A DNA stretch of 64,000 nt from Actinomyces sp. 432 (GTDB lineage Bacteria; Actinomycetota; Actinomycetes; Actinomycetales; Actinomycetaceae). Location: the NCBI RefSeq assembly GCF_009930875.1, contig NZ_CP025249.1, positions 1,488,001-1,552,000 of the forward strand. The letters run 5' to 3'. A model generated the notes under the pieces. The model was not told where the DNA came from. It saw only the letters and a program-made list of their open reading frames with translations, and made no database searches. The position numbers and the translations under genes are program-made. Of this stretch, positions 19,978 to 29,095 are shown in pieces (the stretch's first letter is position 1; each line of letters opens with the position of its first letter).

Positions 19978-22098
19978 TCAGACCTCGGCGCCCTCGTCGG
20001 GAACGAAGCCGGCGTCGAGGATGCCCACCAGGTTGGCCACGCGCTCGTCGAGCGTGCGGCCCAGGCCCTGGGGCGTGATCGTGTTGGTCAGGGAGATGCC
20101 GTCAAGGGCGTCGTTGTAGTCCAGCTTGCCGACGCTGAGCATGGAGGCCACCATGCCGTGGGTGTCCATGCCGTTCTCCGGGTTGGCGCCCGGGGAGAAG
20201 GGCGTGCCCTTCTTGTGGCCGGAGGGGAAGGAACCGGTCGCCTTGCCGTAGACGACGTTCGAGGTGATGGTAAGCACGGACTGGGTCGGGATCGCGTCCC
20301 GGTAGAAGGGCTGCTCCTTGATCTTGGACATGATGGTGTGTACCACGGTGGCCGCGATCTCGTCCGCGCGGTCGTCGTCGTTGCCGTAGATCGGGAAATC
20401 GCCCTCGGTGACGTAGTCAACCACCAGACCGGTTTCGTCGCGTACCGGGGTGACCTTGGCGTACTTGATGGCGCTCAGGGAGTCCGCGACGATGGACAGT
20501 CCCGCGATGCCGCAGCCCATGGTGCGCACAATCTCGGAGTCGTGCAGCGCCATCTCGATGGACTCGTAGGCGTAGCGGTCGTGGCAGTAGTGGATGATGT
20601 TCAGCGCCTCGACGTAGGTGCCGACCACCCAGTCGAGCATCTTCTCGTACTTGTCCCAGACCTCGTCGAAGTCCAGCGGGGCGTCGCCCTCAACACCGGG
20701 CAGGCCGGTGACGACCTGCTTGCCGGTCATCTCGTCACGGCCACCGTTGATGGCATACAGCAGCGCCTTGGCGGCGTTGACGCGAGCGCCGAAGAACTGC
20801 ATCTGCTTGCCCACCCGCATCGGGGACACGCAGCAGGCGATGGCGGCGTCGTCGCCCCAGTGCTCGCGGATCTGCTCGTCGGCCTCGTACTGGATGGCGG
20901 AGGTCGTGATGGAGATCAGCGCACAGAAGTCCTTGTACCCCTGGGGCAGGTCCTCGTTCCAGAAGATGGTGATGTTCGGCTCGGGGGCGGGACCGAGGTT
21001 ACGCAGGGTCTGCAGCAGCCGGAAGGAGGTCTTGGTGACCAGCGGGCGGCCGTCCTCACCGAAGCCGGCGTCCGACCAGGTGGCCCAGTAGGGGTCGCCG
21101 GAGAAGATCTGGTCGTAGTCGGTGGTGCGCAGGAAGCGGGTGATGCGCAGCTTCATGACCATGTTGTCGATGAGCTCCTGGGCGCGGGACTCGTCGATCA
21201 CGCCGTTCTTCAGGTCGCGCTCGAAGTAGATGTCCAGGAAGGCCGACAGGCGGCCGATGCTCATCGCCGCGCCGTCCTGGGACTTCACCGAGGCCAGGTA
21301 GGCGAAGTAGGTCCACTGGACGGCCTCGTGTGCGTCCTTGGCGGGGCCGGAGATGTCAAAGCCGTAGGAGGCGGCCATGTTCTTGAGCTTCTTCAGGGCC
21401 TTGATCTGCTCGGAGTGCTCCTCGCGGTAACGCGCCCAGTGCTCTGAGAAGGGCTTGTCCGCCACGGCGTCCTTGGCCTTCTGCTTGAGCTCGATGAGGC
21501 GGTCGACGCCGTACAGCGCCACCCTGCGGTAGTCGCCGATGATGCGGCCGCGGCCGTAGGCGTCGGGCAGGCCGGTGATGATGTGGCTGGAGCGTGCGGC
21601 CCGGATACGTGGGGTGTAGATGTCGAAGACGGCGTCATTGTGCGTCTTGCGGTAGCGGGTGAAGATCTTCTTGACCTCGGGGTCGACCTCCTTGCCGGCC
21701 TCCTTGATCGCCTGCTCGACCATGCGCCAGCCGCCGTTGGGCATCATGGCGCGCTTGAGCGGGGAGTCGGTCTGCAGGCCGACGATGACGTCGTCGTCCT
21801 CACTGATGTATCCGGCAGGGAACGCGTCGATGTCCGACGGGGTGTGGGTGTCGACGTCGAGGATGCGCACCTTGCGCTCCTCGGACAGGTAGTTCTTCTC
21901 CAGGGTGTCCCACAGGCGCAGGGTCTTGTCCGTGGCGCCGGCGAGGAACGATGCGTCGCCCGTGTAGGGCGTGTAGTTGCGCTGGATGAAGTCGCGAACG
22001 TCGATGTCCTCGGCCCACGGTCCCGTGGCGAAGCCCTCCCACGCGTCGCGGCTGGTGGTCTCCTCCGCCGTAGCGGATGCTGTGACCTCGGTGGTCAT
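19978..22098 (-). CDS. pflB: Pyruvate formate-lyase catalytic subunit lacking the glycyl-radical domain
   Basis: A 706-residue formate C-acetyltransferase that makes acetyl-CoA and formate from pyruvate and CoA in anaerobic growth. The start [10 protein letters not shown] is set by AGGAGG 6 bases before the ATG at 22098. The family start [20 protein letters not shown] is present, and the active-site pair Cys422-Cys423 lies in [14 protein letters not shown]. The protein ends with [18 protein letters not shown], about 50 residues short of full PFL, and the missing piece is the next gene, grcA. The stop is followed by a spacer and a fresh ribosome site, so this is a natural split and not a frameshift. 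Confidence 0.95.
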   Translation of the reverse strand: MTTEVTASATAEETTSRDAWEGFATGPWAEDIDVRDFIQRNYTPYTGDASFLAGATDKTLRLWDTLEKNYLSEERKVRILDVDTHTPSDIDAFPAGYISEDDDVIVGLQTDSPLKRAMMPNGGWRMVEQAIKEAGKEVDPEVKKIFTRYRKTHNDAVFDIYTPRIRAARSSHIITGLPDAYGRGRIIGDYRRVALYGVDRLIELKQKAKDAVADKPFSEHWARYREEHSEQIKALKKLKNMAASYGFDISGPAKDAHEAVQWTYFAYLASVKSQDGAAMSIGRLSAFLDIYFERDLKNGVIDESRAQELIDNMVMKLRITRFLRTTDYDQIFSGDPYWATWSDAGFGEDGRPLVTKTSFRLLQTLRNLGPAPEPNITIFWNEDLPQGYKDFCALISITTSAIQYEADEQIREHWGDDAAIACCVSPMRVGKQMQFFGARVNAAKALLYAINGGRDEMTGKQVVTGLPGVEGDAPLDFDEVWDKYEKMLDWVVGTYVEALNIIHYCHDRYAYESIEMALHDSEIVRTMGCGIAGLSIVADSLSAIKYAKVTPVRDETGLVVDYVTEGDFPIYGNDDDRADEIAATVVHTIMSKIKEQPFYRDAIPTQSVLTITSNVVYGKATGSFPSGHKKGTPFSPGANPENGMDTHGMVASMLSVGKLDYNDALDGISLTNTITPQGLGRTLDERVANLVGILDAGFVPDEGAEV

Positions 22099-22275
22099 CC
22101 GTGCCCTCCTATAGGGTGGGTGGCCCGGGCCACCCGATTGCTTGCGCCCTTGTGAGGCGCGGCGGTACATCGTTGCGCCGTCGACACCAGCCTAGGCCAG
22201 ACGTCCCGGCTTGTGTTAGGTCGCCCCAATGCGGCCCGGTGGGATCACTCACAGGCAAACACCAGCGACCACCGA

Positions 22276-22295
22276 GTTAGGACTTAAGTCCCCGA
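22276..22295. promoter_or_regulatory. DosR/DevR-like palindromic operator upstream of pflB
   Basis: The 20 bases GTTAGGACTTAAGTCCCCGA contain a perfect 12-bp palindrome (22280-22291, GGACTTAAGTCC). Mycobacterial DosR binds TTSGGGACTWWAGTCCCSAA; 16 of 20 positions agree by eye. It lies about 180 bases upstream of the pflB start, a plausible place for an activator of an anaerobic gene. Binding by a DosR/NarL-family regulator is inference. Confidence 0.5.
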
Positions 22296-22333
22296 CTTCG
22301 TTGCGGGGTGTGCGTGCCCGCACCTCTTCAGGC

Positions 22334-22363
22334 CTCCGCCACGCCTAGCGGGGCGCGGCGGAG
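22334..22363 (-). terminator. Candidate dxs terminator hairpin
   Basis: CTCCGCC (22334-22340) pairs with GGCGGAG (22357-22363), with further GC pairing inside, about 130 bases past the dxs stop. No T-run is seen. Weak call. Confidence 0.35.
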
Positions 22364-22489
22364 TCGGCGTGACTGCGCGGGGCATCAGGCTTGTGCGACG
22401 GGCACAGCGCCAGATCGCGGCGCCAGGCCAAGACCGGGCTCACAGCCGCGCGCGACCAATTCAAGTCCGGCAGGCGTGGGACTGGCGTC

Positions 22490-24466
22490 CTAGGCGCGGA
22501 GCAGCTTCCGCGCGGCGGCGCAGATACCAACCGGGTCCATGCCGAACTCGGCAAGCAGCTCGCCGCGCTCCGCCGTCGGCAGGAAGCGCCGCGGCACCCC
22601 GAGCCGGGCCACCCGCGGCACGCGCCCGGCGCCCTCGGCGAGCGCCGCATCCTCAACTGCGTCCCGCAGCTGTGAGCCCACGCCTCCCTCAACCAGGCCG
22701 TCCTCCACCACGAGCGTGCCGCCCGCGGCGCGTGCCAGCGCCACCAGCGCAGCCGGCACCGGCACGGGCCACCGCGGACACACCACGCGCACGGCCAGCC
22801 CCTCTGCGGCCAGGCTCCGCCCGGCGTCAAGCACGCTGCCCGCCATGGCCCCGACTCCGACCAGCAGCACCGGCCGCTCCCCCGCCGTGTCGAGCAGGAC
22901 GTCCACGGCGCCGAAGGGCCCGTCGTCCTCCCCCACGGTGCGCACGGCCGGCAGCGGAGCGGGCAATGAGCCCTTCGGATAGCGCACCACCGTGGGGGCG
23001 TCGTCCACCCCGACCGCGTCGCGCACGGCCTGCCGCAGCGTGTCCTCGTCACGTGGGGCCGCCAGGTGCAGCCCCGGCACATGCGCCAGCAGCGCCATAT
23101 CCCACATGCCATTGTGACTGGCCCCGTCAGTGCCGGTGATACCGGCCCGATCCAGCAGTACCGTTACGCCGGCCCGGTGCAGTCCCACGTCCAAGAGCAC
23201 CTGGTCGAAGGCCCGGTTCAGGAAGGTCGCGTACAGCGCTACCACCGGGTGCATGCCCGCGAAGGCCATGCCGGCGGCGCTGGTTAGTGCATGCTGCTCG
23301 GCGATACCGACGTCGATGACGCGCTCCGGCAGCGCGTCCGCCATTGGCTGCAGGCCCACCGGCTGCTGCATGGCCGCGGTGATCCCCACGATCCGCTTGT
23401 CGGCGCGCGCCAGCTGCAGCAGCTCCTGGGCTACGACGGCGGTCCACCCGAACCTGGAGAGAACCACCGGCAGCCCCGTCTCCGGGTGAATGCGCCCGAC
23501 TGCGTGGAACCGGTCTGCCGCGTCCTCCTCCGCAGGGGTGTAGCCGCGACCCTTCTGGGTAATCACATGCACGATCACCGGCTCCGCGTACTCGCGGGCG
23601 CGGGTGAAGGCGAACTCCAGGGCGGTCTCGTCATGCCCGTCGACCGGGCCGGTGTACTTGATGCCCAGGTCCTCGAAGAACGCCGAGGGCACCAGGATGT
23701 CCTTCAGGCCGCGCTTGAGCCCGTGCAGCGCCTCGAAGGCGGCCCGCCCCGGCGCGCCCTGGGACAGCAGGGTGTGCTTCACCCCGGCGAGCATGCGCTC
23801 GTAGCCGGGGTTGGTGCGCAGGGCGTCGAGGTGGTGGGCGAGCCCGCCGATCGTCGGGGCATAGGACCGGCCATTGTCGTTGACCACGATCACCAGGTGC
23901 TTGTCCGCGGAGTCGGCGATGTTGTTCAGCGCCTCCCAGGCCATACCGCCCGTCAGTGCACCATCGCCGATAACCGCCACGATGTGCCGCTTATCGCGGC
24001 CCTGGAGGCGATTGGCGCGGGCGATGCCGTCCGCCCAGGACAGGGCGGTGGAGGCGTGCGAGTTCTCCACGACATCATGGATGGACTCGCCCCGGGAGGG
24101 GTACCCGGAAACGCCGCCGCGCTCACGCAGGCGGCTGAAGTCCTGGCGACCGGTGAGCAGCTTGTGCACGTAGGCCTGGTGGCCCGTGTCAAAGACGATG
24201 GTGTCGCGTGGGGAGCGGAATACGCGGTGCAGCGCGAGGGTCAGCTCGACGACCCCGAGGTTCGGCCCCAGGTGGCCGCCGGTGCGCGCCACCGTGGCCA
24301 CGAGGTAGCGGCGGATCTCCTCGGCCAGCTCCTCCATCTGCTCGCTGTTCAGGCGCCGCAGGTCACCGGGCCGTCGAATACCGGACAGCAGGGGCGTCGC
24401 GGGGAGGCTCACCAGCTGTTGTGCGCCGCGCTCCTGCGCACCGGACGTGGCAGTGTCTTCACTCAT
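22490..24466 (-). CDS. dxs: 1-deoxy-D-xylulose-5-phosphate synthase
   Basis: A 658-residue thiamine-diphosphate enzyme, first step of the MEP isoprenoid pathway (pyruvate plus glyceraldehyde-3-phosphate). Motifs are GHLGPNLGVVELTLALH, FDTGHQAYVHKLLTGR, the TPP motif VIGDGALTGGMAWEALNN, GPVDGHDETAL, the central DVGIAEQHA with the proton-relay Glu, and DRAGITGTDGASHNG. The ATG at 24466 (MSEDTATSG) has AGGAGG about 10 bases upstream. It is transcribed toward pflB but separated by 391 bases, so probably its own unit. Both Dxs and PflB use pyruvate, though no functional link is implied. Confidence 0.96.
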   Translation of the reverse strand: MSEDTATSGAQERGAQQLVSLPATPLLSGIRRPGDLRRLNSEQMEELAEEIRRYLVATVARTGGHLGPNLGVVELTLALHRVFRSPRDTIVFDTGHQAYVHKLLTGRQDFSRLRERGGVSGYPSRGESIHDVVENSHASTALSWADGIARANRLQGRDKRHIVAVIGDGALTGGMAWEALNNIADSADKHLVIVVNDNGRSYAPTIGGLAHHLDALRTNPGYERMLAGVKHTLLSQGAPGRAAFEALHGLKRGLKDILVPSAFFEDLGIKYTGPVDGHDETALEFAFTRAREYAEPVIVHVITQKGRGYTPAEEDAADRFHAVGRIHPETGLPVVLSRFGWTAVVAQELLQLARADKRIVGITAAMQQPVGLQPMADALPERVIDVGIAEQHALTSAAGMAFAGMHPVVALYATFLNRAFDQVLLDVGLHRAGVTVLLDRAGITGTDGASHNGMWDMALLAHVPGLHLAAPRDEDTLRQAVRDAVGVDDAPTVVRYPKGSLPAPLPAVRTVGEDDGPFGAVDVLLDTAGERPVLLVGVGAMAGSVLDAGRSLAAEGLAVRVVCPRWPVPVPAALVALARAAGGTLVVEDGLVEGGVGSQLRDAVEDAALAEGAGRVPRVARLGVPRRFLPTAERGELLAEFGMDPVGICAAARKLLRA

Positions 24467-24685
24467 CGACGCAGCTCCTCCTGGTGGTGAACTCCGGTCT
24501 GACACGGCGTCCGGGCGCGCCGTCGGCAATGCCTCTCAGCATATGCACATCCGCCCGGCCCCGGCGCCACGACCCGCAAGGACTCGCCCGCAGGGCCCGC
24601 GGACCACGTAATGTTGGCTCCTGACCGTATCTCCCGCCCGCAGCCCGGGCGGGTGGCGGCAGCCGCACCGCCCTCAGGAGGAACG

Positions 24686-26692
24686 ATGAGCACGACAGCG
24701 CCTTACGGGACCTGGCCCTCGCCGATCACCCCCGGCACCATCACCACCCGCACCCTATCCCTGTCACAGGTGCGTGTGGACGGCGGGGACACCTACTGGG
24801 TGGAGCAGCGCGCCTCACAGGCCGGGCGCCAGGTACTGCTGCGTCGTGACGGAGACGGGCAGATCGGCGAGGTGCTGCCACTGACCCCGTCCGACGAGCT
24901 GGTGGACGCCCGCACGCGGGTACACGAGTACGGTGGCCGTGCCTACGCCGTAGACTCCGGCATCATCGTCGTCTCCCACGCCGGTGACGGGCGGCTGTAT
25001 CGCTATGACGTCGCCCACCGCCTGCGCGGCCTGGTGCCGCTGACCATCTACGGCGACGTCCGCCACGGCGACCTGGAGATCGACACGGCGCGCGGCCTGG
25101 TCTACGCCGTACGCGAGGACCACCGGGGCGAGGGGGAGCCGGTCAACTCACTGGTGGCGATCCCCCTGGACGGCTCGGGAGCGCGCGACGACTCAGCCGT
25201 GACCACGGTGGTCTCAGGCACGGACTTCGTGGTTTCCCCAACCCTGTCTCCCGACGGCGAGCACCTGGCCTGGATCACCTGGAACCACCCCGGCATGCCG
25301 TGGGACAACGCCACGCTGCACGTCGGCGACTTGCGCCCCGACGGCACCATCGGCTCCCAGGCCGTAGTGGACGGCGGCACCGGCTACTCGGTGTCCGAGC
25401 CGCGCTGGACCGAGGAGTGCGAGCTCGTGCACGTTTCCAATGCATCGGGCTTCTGGAACCTGTACCGCACCGAGGGCTTCCCGCGTCGCGGCACCAACCG
25501 CGAGGGCTGGACCGAGTCCTTGCGCACCCGCCCCCTGCACCCGGTCGACGCGACCTTCACGTCTCCGGCCTGGGTCCTGGGCCCGCACCACTTCGACGTG
25601 CTTGACGGCGAGCACCTGATCGCCTCGTGGGCGCGCGACGGCGTGTGGCACCTGGGCACCGTCAAGCTCTCGAACGGTGAGCTGGAGGAGTGGAACGTCG
25701 GCTGGCAGCCACTGGGGAACGTCGCCTCCTCCGCCGGGCGCGTGGTCATGCTCGCGGGCAGTGAGACCGAGCTGCCCAGCATCGTCGAGGTGCGCGGCCA
25801 GGAAGTCGAGATACTGCGCGGCTCGGGTGACTTCAACGCCTATGACGCCGGTATCTCCTTCGCCGAGCCCGTGTCCTGGCCCACCACCGACGGCGCTACC
25901 GCGCACGGCTTCTTCTACCCGCCGGCATCGGCCGCCTACGTGGGCCCTGAGGATGAGCTACCGCCCCTGATCGTGGGCGTACACGGCGGCCCCACGGCGA
26001 TGGACCGGGCCGGCTACGACCTGCGCATCCAGTTCTGGACCAGCCGCGGCTTCGCCTACCTCGCCGTGAACTACCGGGGCTCAACCGGCTACGGCTCGGA
26101 CTACCGCCGCCTGCTGAACGGCAAGTGGGGGGTCTACGACGTCGATGACGTCGTCTCCGGAGCGGAGTTCCTGGCCGCCTCCGGCAAGATCGACCCTGCC
26201 CGTATCGCGGTGCGCGGCGCTTCCGCCGGCGGGTTCACGGCGCTAGCGGCGCTGGTCCGCTCCGAGGTGTTCAGTGCCGGCACCTCCCTGTACGGCGTCG
26301 CCGACCTCGCGCAGCTGGCCCGTACGACCCACAAGTTCGAGTCGCACTACATCCAGCGCCTGGTGGGCGCCGAGGACCTGCATGATCCGGTTTACGCCGA
26401 GCGCTCGCCGCTCAGCCACACCGACGCCATTCACGCCCCGCTCCTGCTTCTGCAGGGCAGCGCGGATCCGATCATCCCGGCGGAGCAGGCCACCAGCATG
26501 TACGAGGCTGTGAAGGCCAAGGGCCTGCCGGTGGCACTGGATGTGTTCCCGGGCGAGGGTCACGGCTTCAACCTGGCCGCGAATGCGCACCGGGCGCTTC
26601 AGGACGAGCTGAGCTTCTACGCCCAGGTGTGGGGACTGGACTCGCCGGCCACCGAGCGCCTGGCCATCAGCGTCGACAACCTCAAGCACTGA
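24686..26692 (+). CDS. S9-family prolyl oligopeptidase-like serine peptidase
   Basis: A 668-residue protein with an N-terminal beta-propeller-like region (WD-type blades, for example LSPDGEHLAWITWNHPGMPWD) and a C-terminal alpha/beta-hydrolase domain. The nucleophile elbow is RGASAGGF (Ser near residue 513); the acid is in GSADPIIP and the base in GEGHGF. There is no signal peptide, so it should be cytosolic, degrading or trimming short peptides. The start at 24686 follows a strong AGGAGG 5 bases upstream, which rules out the in-frame upstream ATG at 24611. It is divergent from dxs. Confidence 0.92.
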   Translation: MSTTAPYGTWPSPITPGTITTRTLSLSQVRVDGGDTYWVEQRASQAGRQVLLRRDGDGQIGEVLPLTPSDELVDARTRVHEYGGRAYAVDSGIIVVSHAGDGRLYRYDVAHRLRGLVPLTIYGDVRHGDLEIDTARGLVYAVREDHRGEGEPVNSLVAIPLDGSGARDDSAVTTVVSGTDFVVSPTLSPDGEHLAWITWNHPGMPWDNATLHVGDLRPDGTIGSQAVVDGGTGYSVSEPRWTEECELVHVSNASGFWNLYRTEGFPRRGTNREGWTESLRTRPLHPVDATFTSPAWVLGPHHFDVLDGEHLIASWARDGVWHLGTVKLSNGELEEWNVGWQPLGNVASSAGRVVMLAGSETELPSIVEVRGQEVEILRGSGDFNAYDAGISFAEPVSWPTTDGATAHGFFYPPASAAYVGPEDELPPLIVGVHGGPTAMDRAGYDLRIQFWTSRGFAYLAVNYRGSTGYGSDYRRLLNGKWGVYDVDDVVSGAEFLAASGKIDPARIAVRGASAGGFTALAALVRSEVFSAGTSLYGVADLAQLARTTHKFESHYIQRLVGAEDLHDPVYAERSPLSHTDAIHAPLLLLQGSADPIIPAEQATSMYEAVKAKGLPVALDVFPGEGHGFNLAANAHRALQDELSFYAQVWGLDSPATERLAISVDNLKH

Positions 26693-26697
26693 CGCCG

Positions 26698-26727
26698 CCC
26701 GGGCGGCTACAGGGGAAGCCGCCCGGG
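26698..26727. terminator. Hairpin terminator between convergent genes
   Basis: An 11-bp perfect stem, CCCGGGCGGCT (26698-26708) with AGCCGCCCGGG (26717-26727), loop of 8, just after the S9 peptidase stop and before the convergent membrane-protein gene. A second GC-rich repeat follows to about 26760. Confidence 0.65.
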
Positions 26728-26779
26728 ACGCCGGCGGCCCGGGCGGCAGCGCAGCCGGGCCGCCGGTTCGTTGATCCGT

Positions 26780-27259
26780 CTAGGAGCGATCGCGGTGAAC
26801 GCTGTTTTGAATGGTGTCGGAGATATCCGTGATGCGCTCGGCGTTGGTCACGATACGGCGCGGGTCGGCCAGCCAGAGCTGTAACCCGCCCACCAGCGGC
26901 AACAGCACCGGCAGGTACCACAGCGCCGTACCCCATTGCGACCAGACGGTGCCAGCGAAGCCGGCGAGGTTCACCACCAGCAGCCCCAGCGCCTCCAGCA
27001 GCAGGCAGGCCCAGCCCACGCGGCGCATGCGGCGACCGTTGTGGGCCACGGCCACTGACAGGAGCAGGTAGCCCATGCCGGCGAGCACACTGAGCGCGGC
27101 GGGCAGTCGACTGCCCGCACCCGCCCGGGCAAGCGTGATGAACGCGGGAACCAGGATCACCAGACCGAATACCGCGAAGACACCGACGAGTGCGCGCCCC
27201 CAACCATGCGCAGGACGGCGCGTATCATTCAGAGCCCGCGGCTGGGAAGACTCATCCAT
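26780..27259 (-). CDS. Four-helix membrane protein of unknown function
   Basis: I do not recognise this 159-residue protein. It has about four membrane helices: about residues 20-44 (ALVGVFAVFGLVILVPAFI), 50-75 (LPAALSVLAGMGYLLLSVAVA), 82-105 (ACLLLEALGLLVVNLAGFAG) and 113-128 (ALWYLPVLLPLVGGL). It ends in a short cytosolic tail containing ADPRRIVTNAERITDISD. The ATG at 27259 was preferred to an upstream start because the upstream stretch reads as non-coding promoter sequence shared with pepA. It is divergent from pepA with about 100 bases between them. Confidence 0.65.
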   Translation of the reverse strand: MDESSQPRALNDTRRPAHGWGRALVGVFAVFGLVILVPAFITLARAGAGSRLPAALSVLAGMGYLLLSVAVAHNGRRMRRVGWACLLLEALGLLVVNLAGFAGTVWSQWGTALWYLPVLLPLVGGLQLWLADPRRIVTNAERITDISDTIQNSVHRDRS

Positions 27260-27361
27260 GCAGTAACTAACCTCGTGTTGAACTGCGGGCCCGTGACTCG
27301 GACCGAGGAAACCGGACGACGCCCTGGCGGTGGTCCGGCCCTGTGACGTTACCATTCCCGC

Positions 27362-28921
27362 ATGACTGAGATTATGACTTCCAGCCTGCTGCCCACTGCG
27401 GCGGGCGGCGACGTCCTGGTCCTGGCCGCCCGCGCTGACGCCGACGCCCCGGTGCTGCTCACCGCGGGCACCGGTGCGGAGCAGACACCACAGTTGCGTG
27501 GACTGCCGGAATTACTAGGGCCCCTGGGCTTCACCGCCGCCATCGACACGGTTGTCCGGATACCCGCGGCGGCGCTGGACGGCGACCGGAGCGACCTCGC
27601 CCCGACTCTGCTGGTAGTCGGCACCGGTGATGCATCCGACAGTGCCGCGTTGCGCCGGGCCGCGGGGCGCGCCGCGCGCGAGCTGGCCGGCACGGGACAT
27701 GCCGTCTTCGCCCTGCCCGCGGATACCGCTGAGCGGCTGGCCGCCGTCGCCGAGGGCGCCTTGGAGGGGGCTTACGCGTGGTCGCGCCGTGTTCCGGCTT
27801 CAACCGCTCCCCTGGCCCGCGTCACGGTGTTGACGCCACTGGCTCCCGCCCCGCGCTCACTGCTGCGGCGCAGCCCGGAGGACTCCTCCGCACCGGTGCT
27901 CAACCGGGCACGCATCCTGGCCGAGGCCGTTGCAGAAGCCCGGGACCTGGTCAACGATCCGCCCGCCCGGCTCACCCCGGCCGCCTTTGCCGATCATGCC
28001 CGCCGGGCCGCCGATGCGGTCGGCGGGCGTCAGGGCCGACTGGACCTTGAGGTCTACGACGACAAGCGGCTGCTGAAGGAGGGATTCGGCGGCATCTCCG
28101 GGGTGGGGCAGGGATCCGTGCACCCGCCCCGGCTGGTCCGCCTGGAGTGGAGCCCTCGGCCGCGTCGCGGCAAGGTGGCGCACGTGGCCGTGGTTGGTAA
28201 GGGCATCACGTTCGACTCCGGTGGTCTCTCGCTCAAGCCCCCGGCGTCGATGCCCGGCATGAAGTCGGACATGGCCGGCGCGGCCGCGGTGCTGTCCGCC
28301 ACCTTGGCAGCAGCCCGCCTGGCCCTGCCGGTGAGGGTGACCGCCTGGCTCGCCCTGGCGGAGAATCTCCCCGGTGGCTCCGCGCAGCGGCCCAGTGATG
28401 TGGTGACCATGTTCGACGGCAGCACGGTGGAGGTGACCAACACCGACGCGGAGGGGCGGCTGGTAATGGCAGATGCCCTGGCGGCGGCGGTCGCACAGGG
28501 GCCCGACGTCGTACTGGACGTCGCCACGCTCACGGGCGCCCAGATCGTGGCGCTCGGAGACCGAACCGCCGCCGTGATGGGCGACGCGCGGGAGGATGTC
28601 ATCGCCGCCGCCACGCGTGCCGGCGAGGACTTCTGGCCCATGCCACTGCCGGAGTACCTGCGGGCCGGCCTGGACTCGCCCTTCGCCGATCTGCGCAACG
28701 CGGTGATGGGCAGCAGGGCCGCCGGCATGCTCGTAGCGGGCCTGTTCCTGCGCGAGTTCGTGGGCGACACTCCGTGGGCGCACCTGGACATCGCCGGTCC
28801 CGCCTACAACGAGAAGGCCGCCTGGGGACTGACTCCGCAGGGCGGGACGGGCTTTGGCGTAGCCACGCTACTGGCCTTCCTGGAGGACCGCGCCGCTCAG
28901 CCGGGTACCGCCGAGCGCTGA
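27362..28921 (+). CDS. pepA: Leucyl aminopeptidase (M17)
   Basis: A 519-residue two-zinc cytosolic aminopeptidase. The M17 signature NTDAEGRL is at about residue 360, and the metal/catalytic block VGKGITFDSGGLSLKP with its lysine is at about residue 280. MKSDMAGAAAVL and DVATLTGAQIVALG are also typical. The N-terminal domain (1-170) is the variable M17 cap. It could release amino acids from peptides and, in some bacteria, PepA also binds DNA; nothing here shows that. Transcribed alone, 174 bases before lpd. Confidence 0.95.
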   Translation: MTEIMTSSLLPTAAGGDVLVLAARADADAPVLLTAGTGAEQTPQLRGLPELLGPLGFTAAIDTVVRIPAAALDGDRSDLAPTLLVVGTGDASDSAALRRAAGRAARELAGTGHAVFALPADTAERLAAVAEGALEGAYAWSRRVPASTAPLARVTVLTPLAPAPRSLLRRSPEDSSAPVLNRARILAEAVAEARDLVNDPPARLTPAAFADHARRAADAVGGRQGRLDLEVYDDKRLLKEGFGGISGVGQGSVHPPRLVRLEWSPRPRRGKVAHVAVVGKGITFDSGGLSLKPPASMPGMKSDMAGAAAVLSATLAAARLALPVRVTAWLALAENLPGGSAQRPSDVVTMFDGSTVEVTNTDAEGRLVMADALAAAVAQGPDVVLDVATLTGAQIVALGDRTAAVMGDAREDVIAAATRAGEDFWPMPLPEYLRAGLDSPFADLRNAVMGSRAAGMLVAGLFLREFVGDTPWAHLDIAGPAYNEKAAWGLTPQGGTGFGVATLLAFLEDRAAQPGTAER

Positions 28922-29095
28922 GCCCGCAAACACGCCCTCGGCGGGTATGTGATGCGTCTGGCGATGACGTAGGCTGTCTGGGACTCTGGTCCCCGGTTGC
29001 GACACGGCGCCCGCCGCCGGCCGCCTGTGCCAGCCGCCAATCACGTCGGTGCCGCGGGCCGCGCCACGGACTAGCCACCCATAAGGAGTAATCAC

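Larger units (their letters stand above)
22099..22489. other. Intergenic leader of the pfl operon (391 bases)
   Basis: No credible gene. It holds the pflB promoter region on the minus strand, a palindromic operator-like site (22276-22295) and, near the dxs end, a hairpin (22334-22363). No FNR-type TTGAT-N4-ATCAA or clear Rex site was seen. Confidence 0.6.

Noticed and set aside
19900-19980. PflB/GrcA separation as a frameshift
   Set aside because: A stop, a 77-base spacer, a new ribosome site and an ATG separate them; a single base change would not fuse them.
19942-21447. Long plus-strand open frame opposite pflB
   Set aside because: Shadow of pflB, no recognisable domain or ribosome site.
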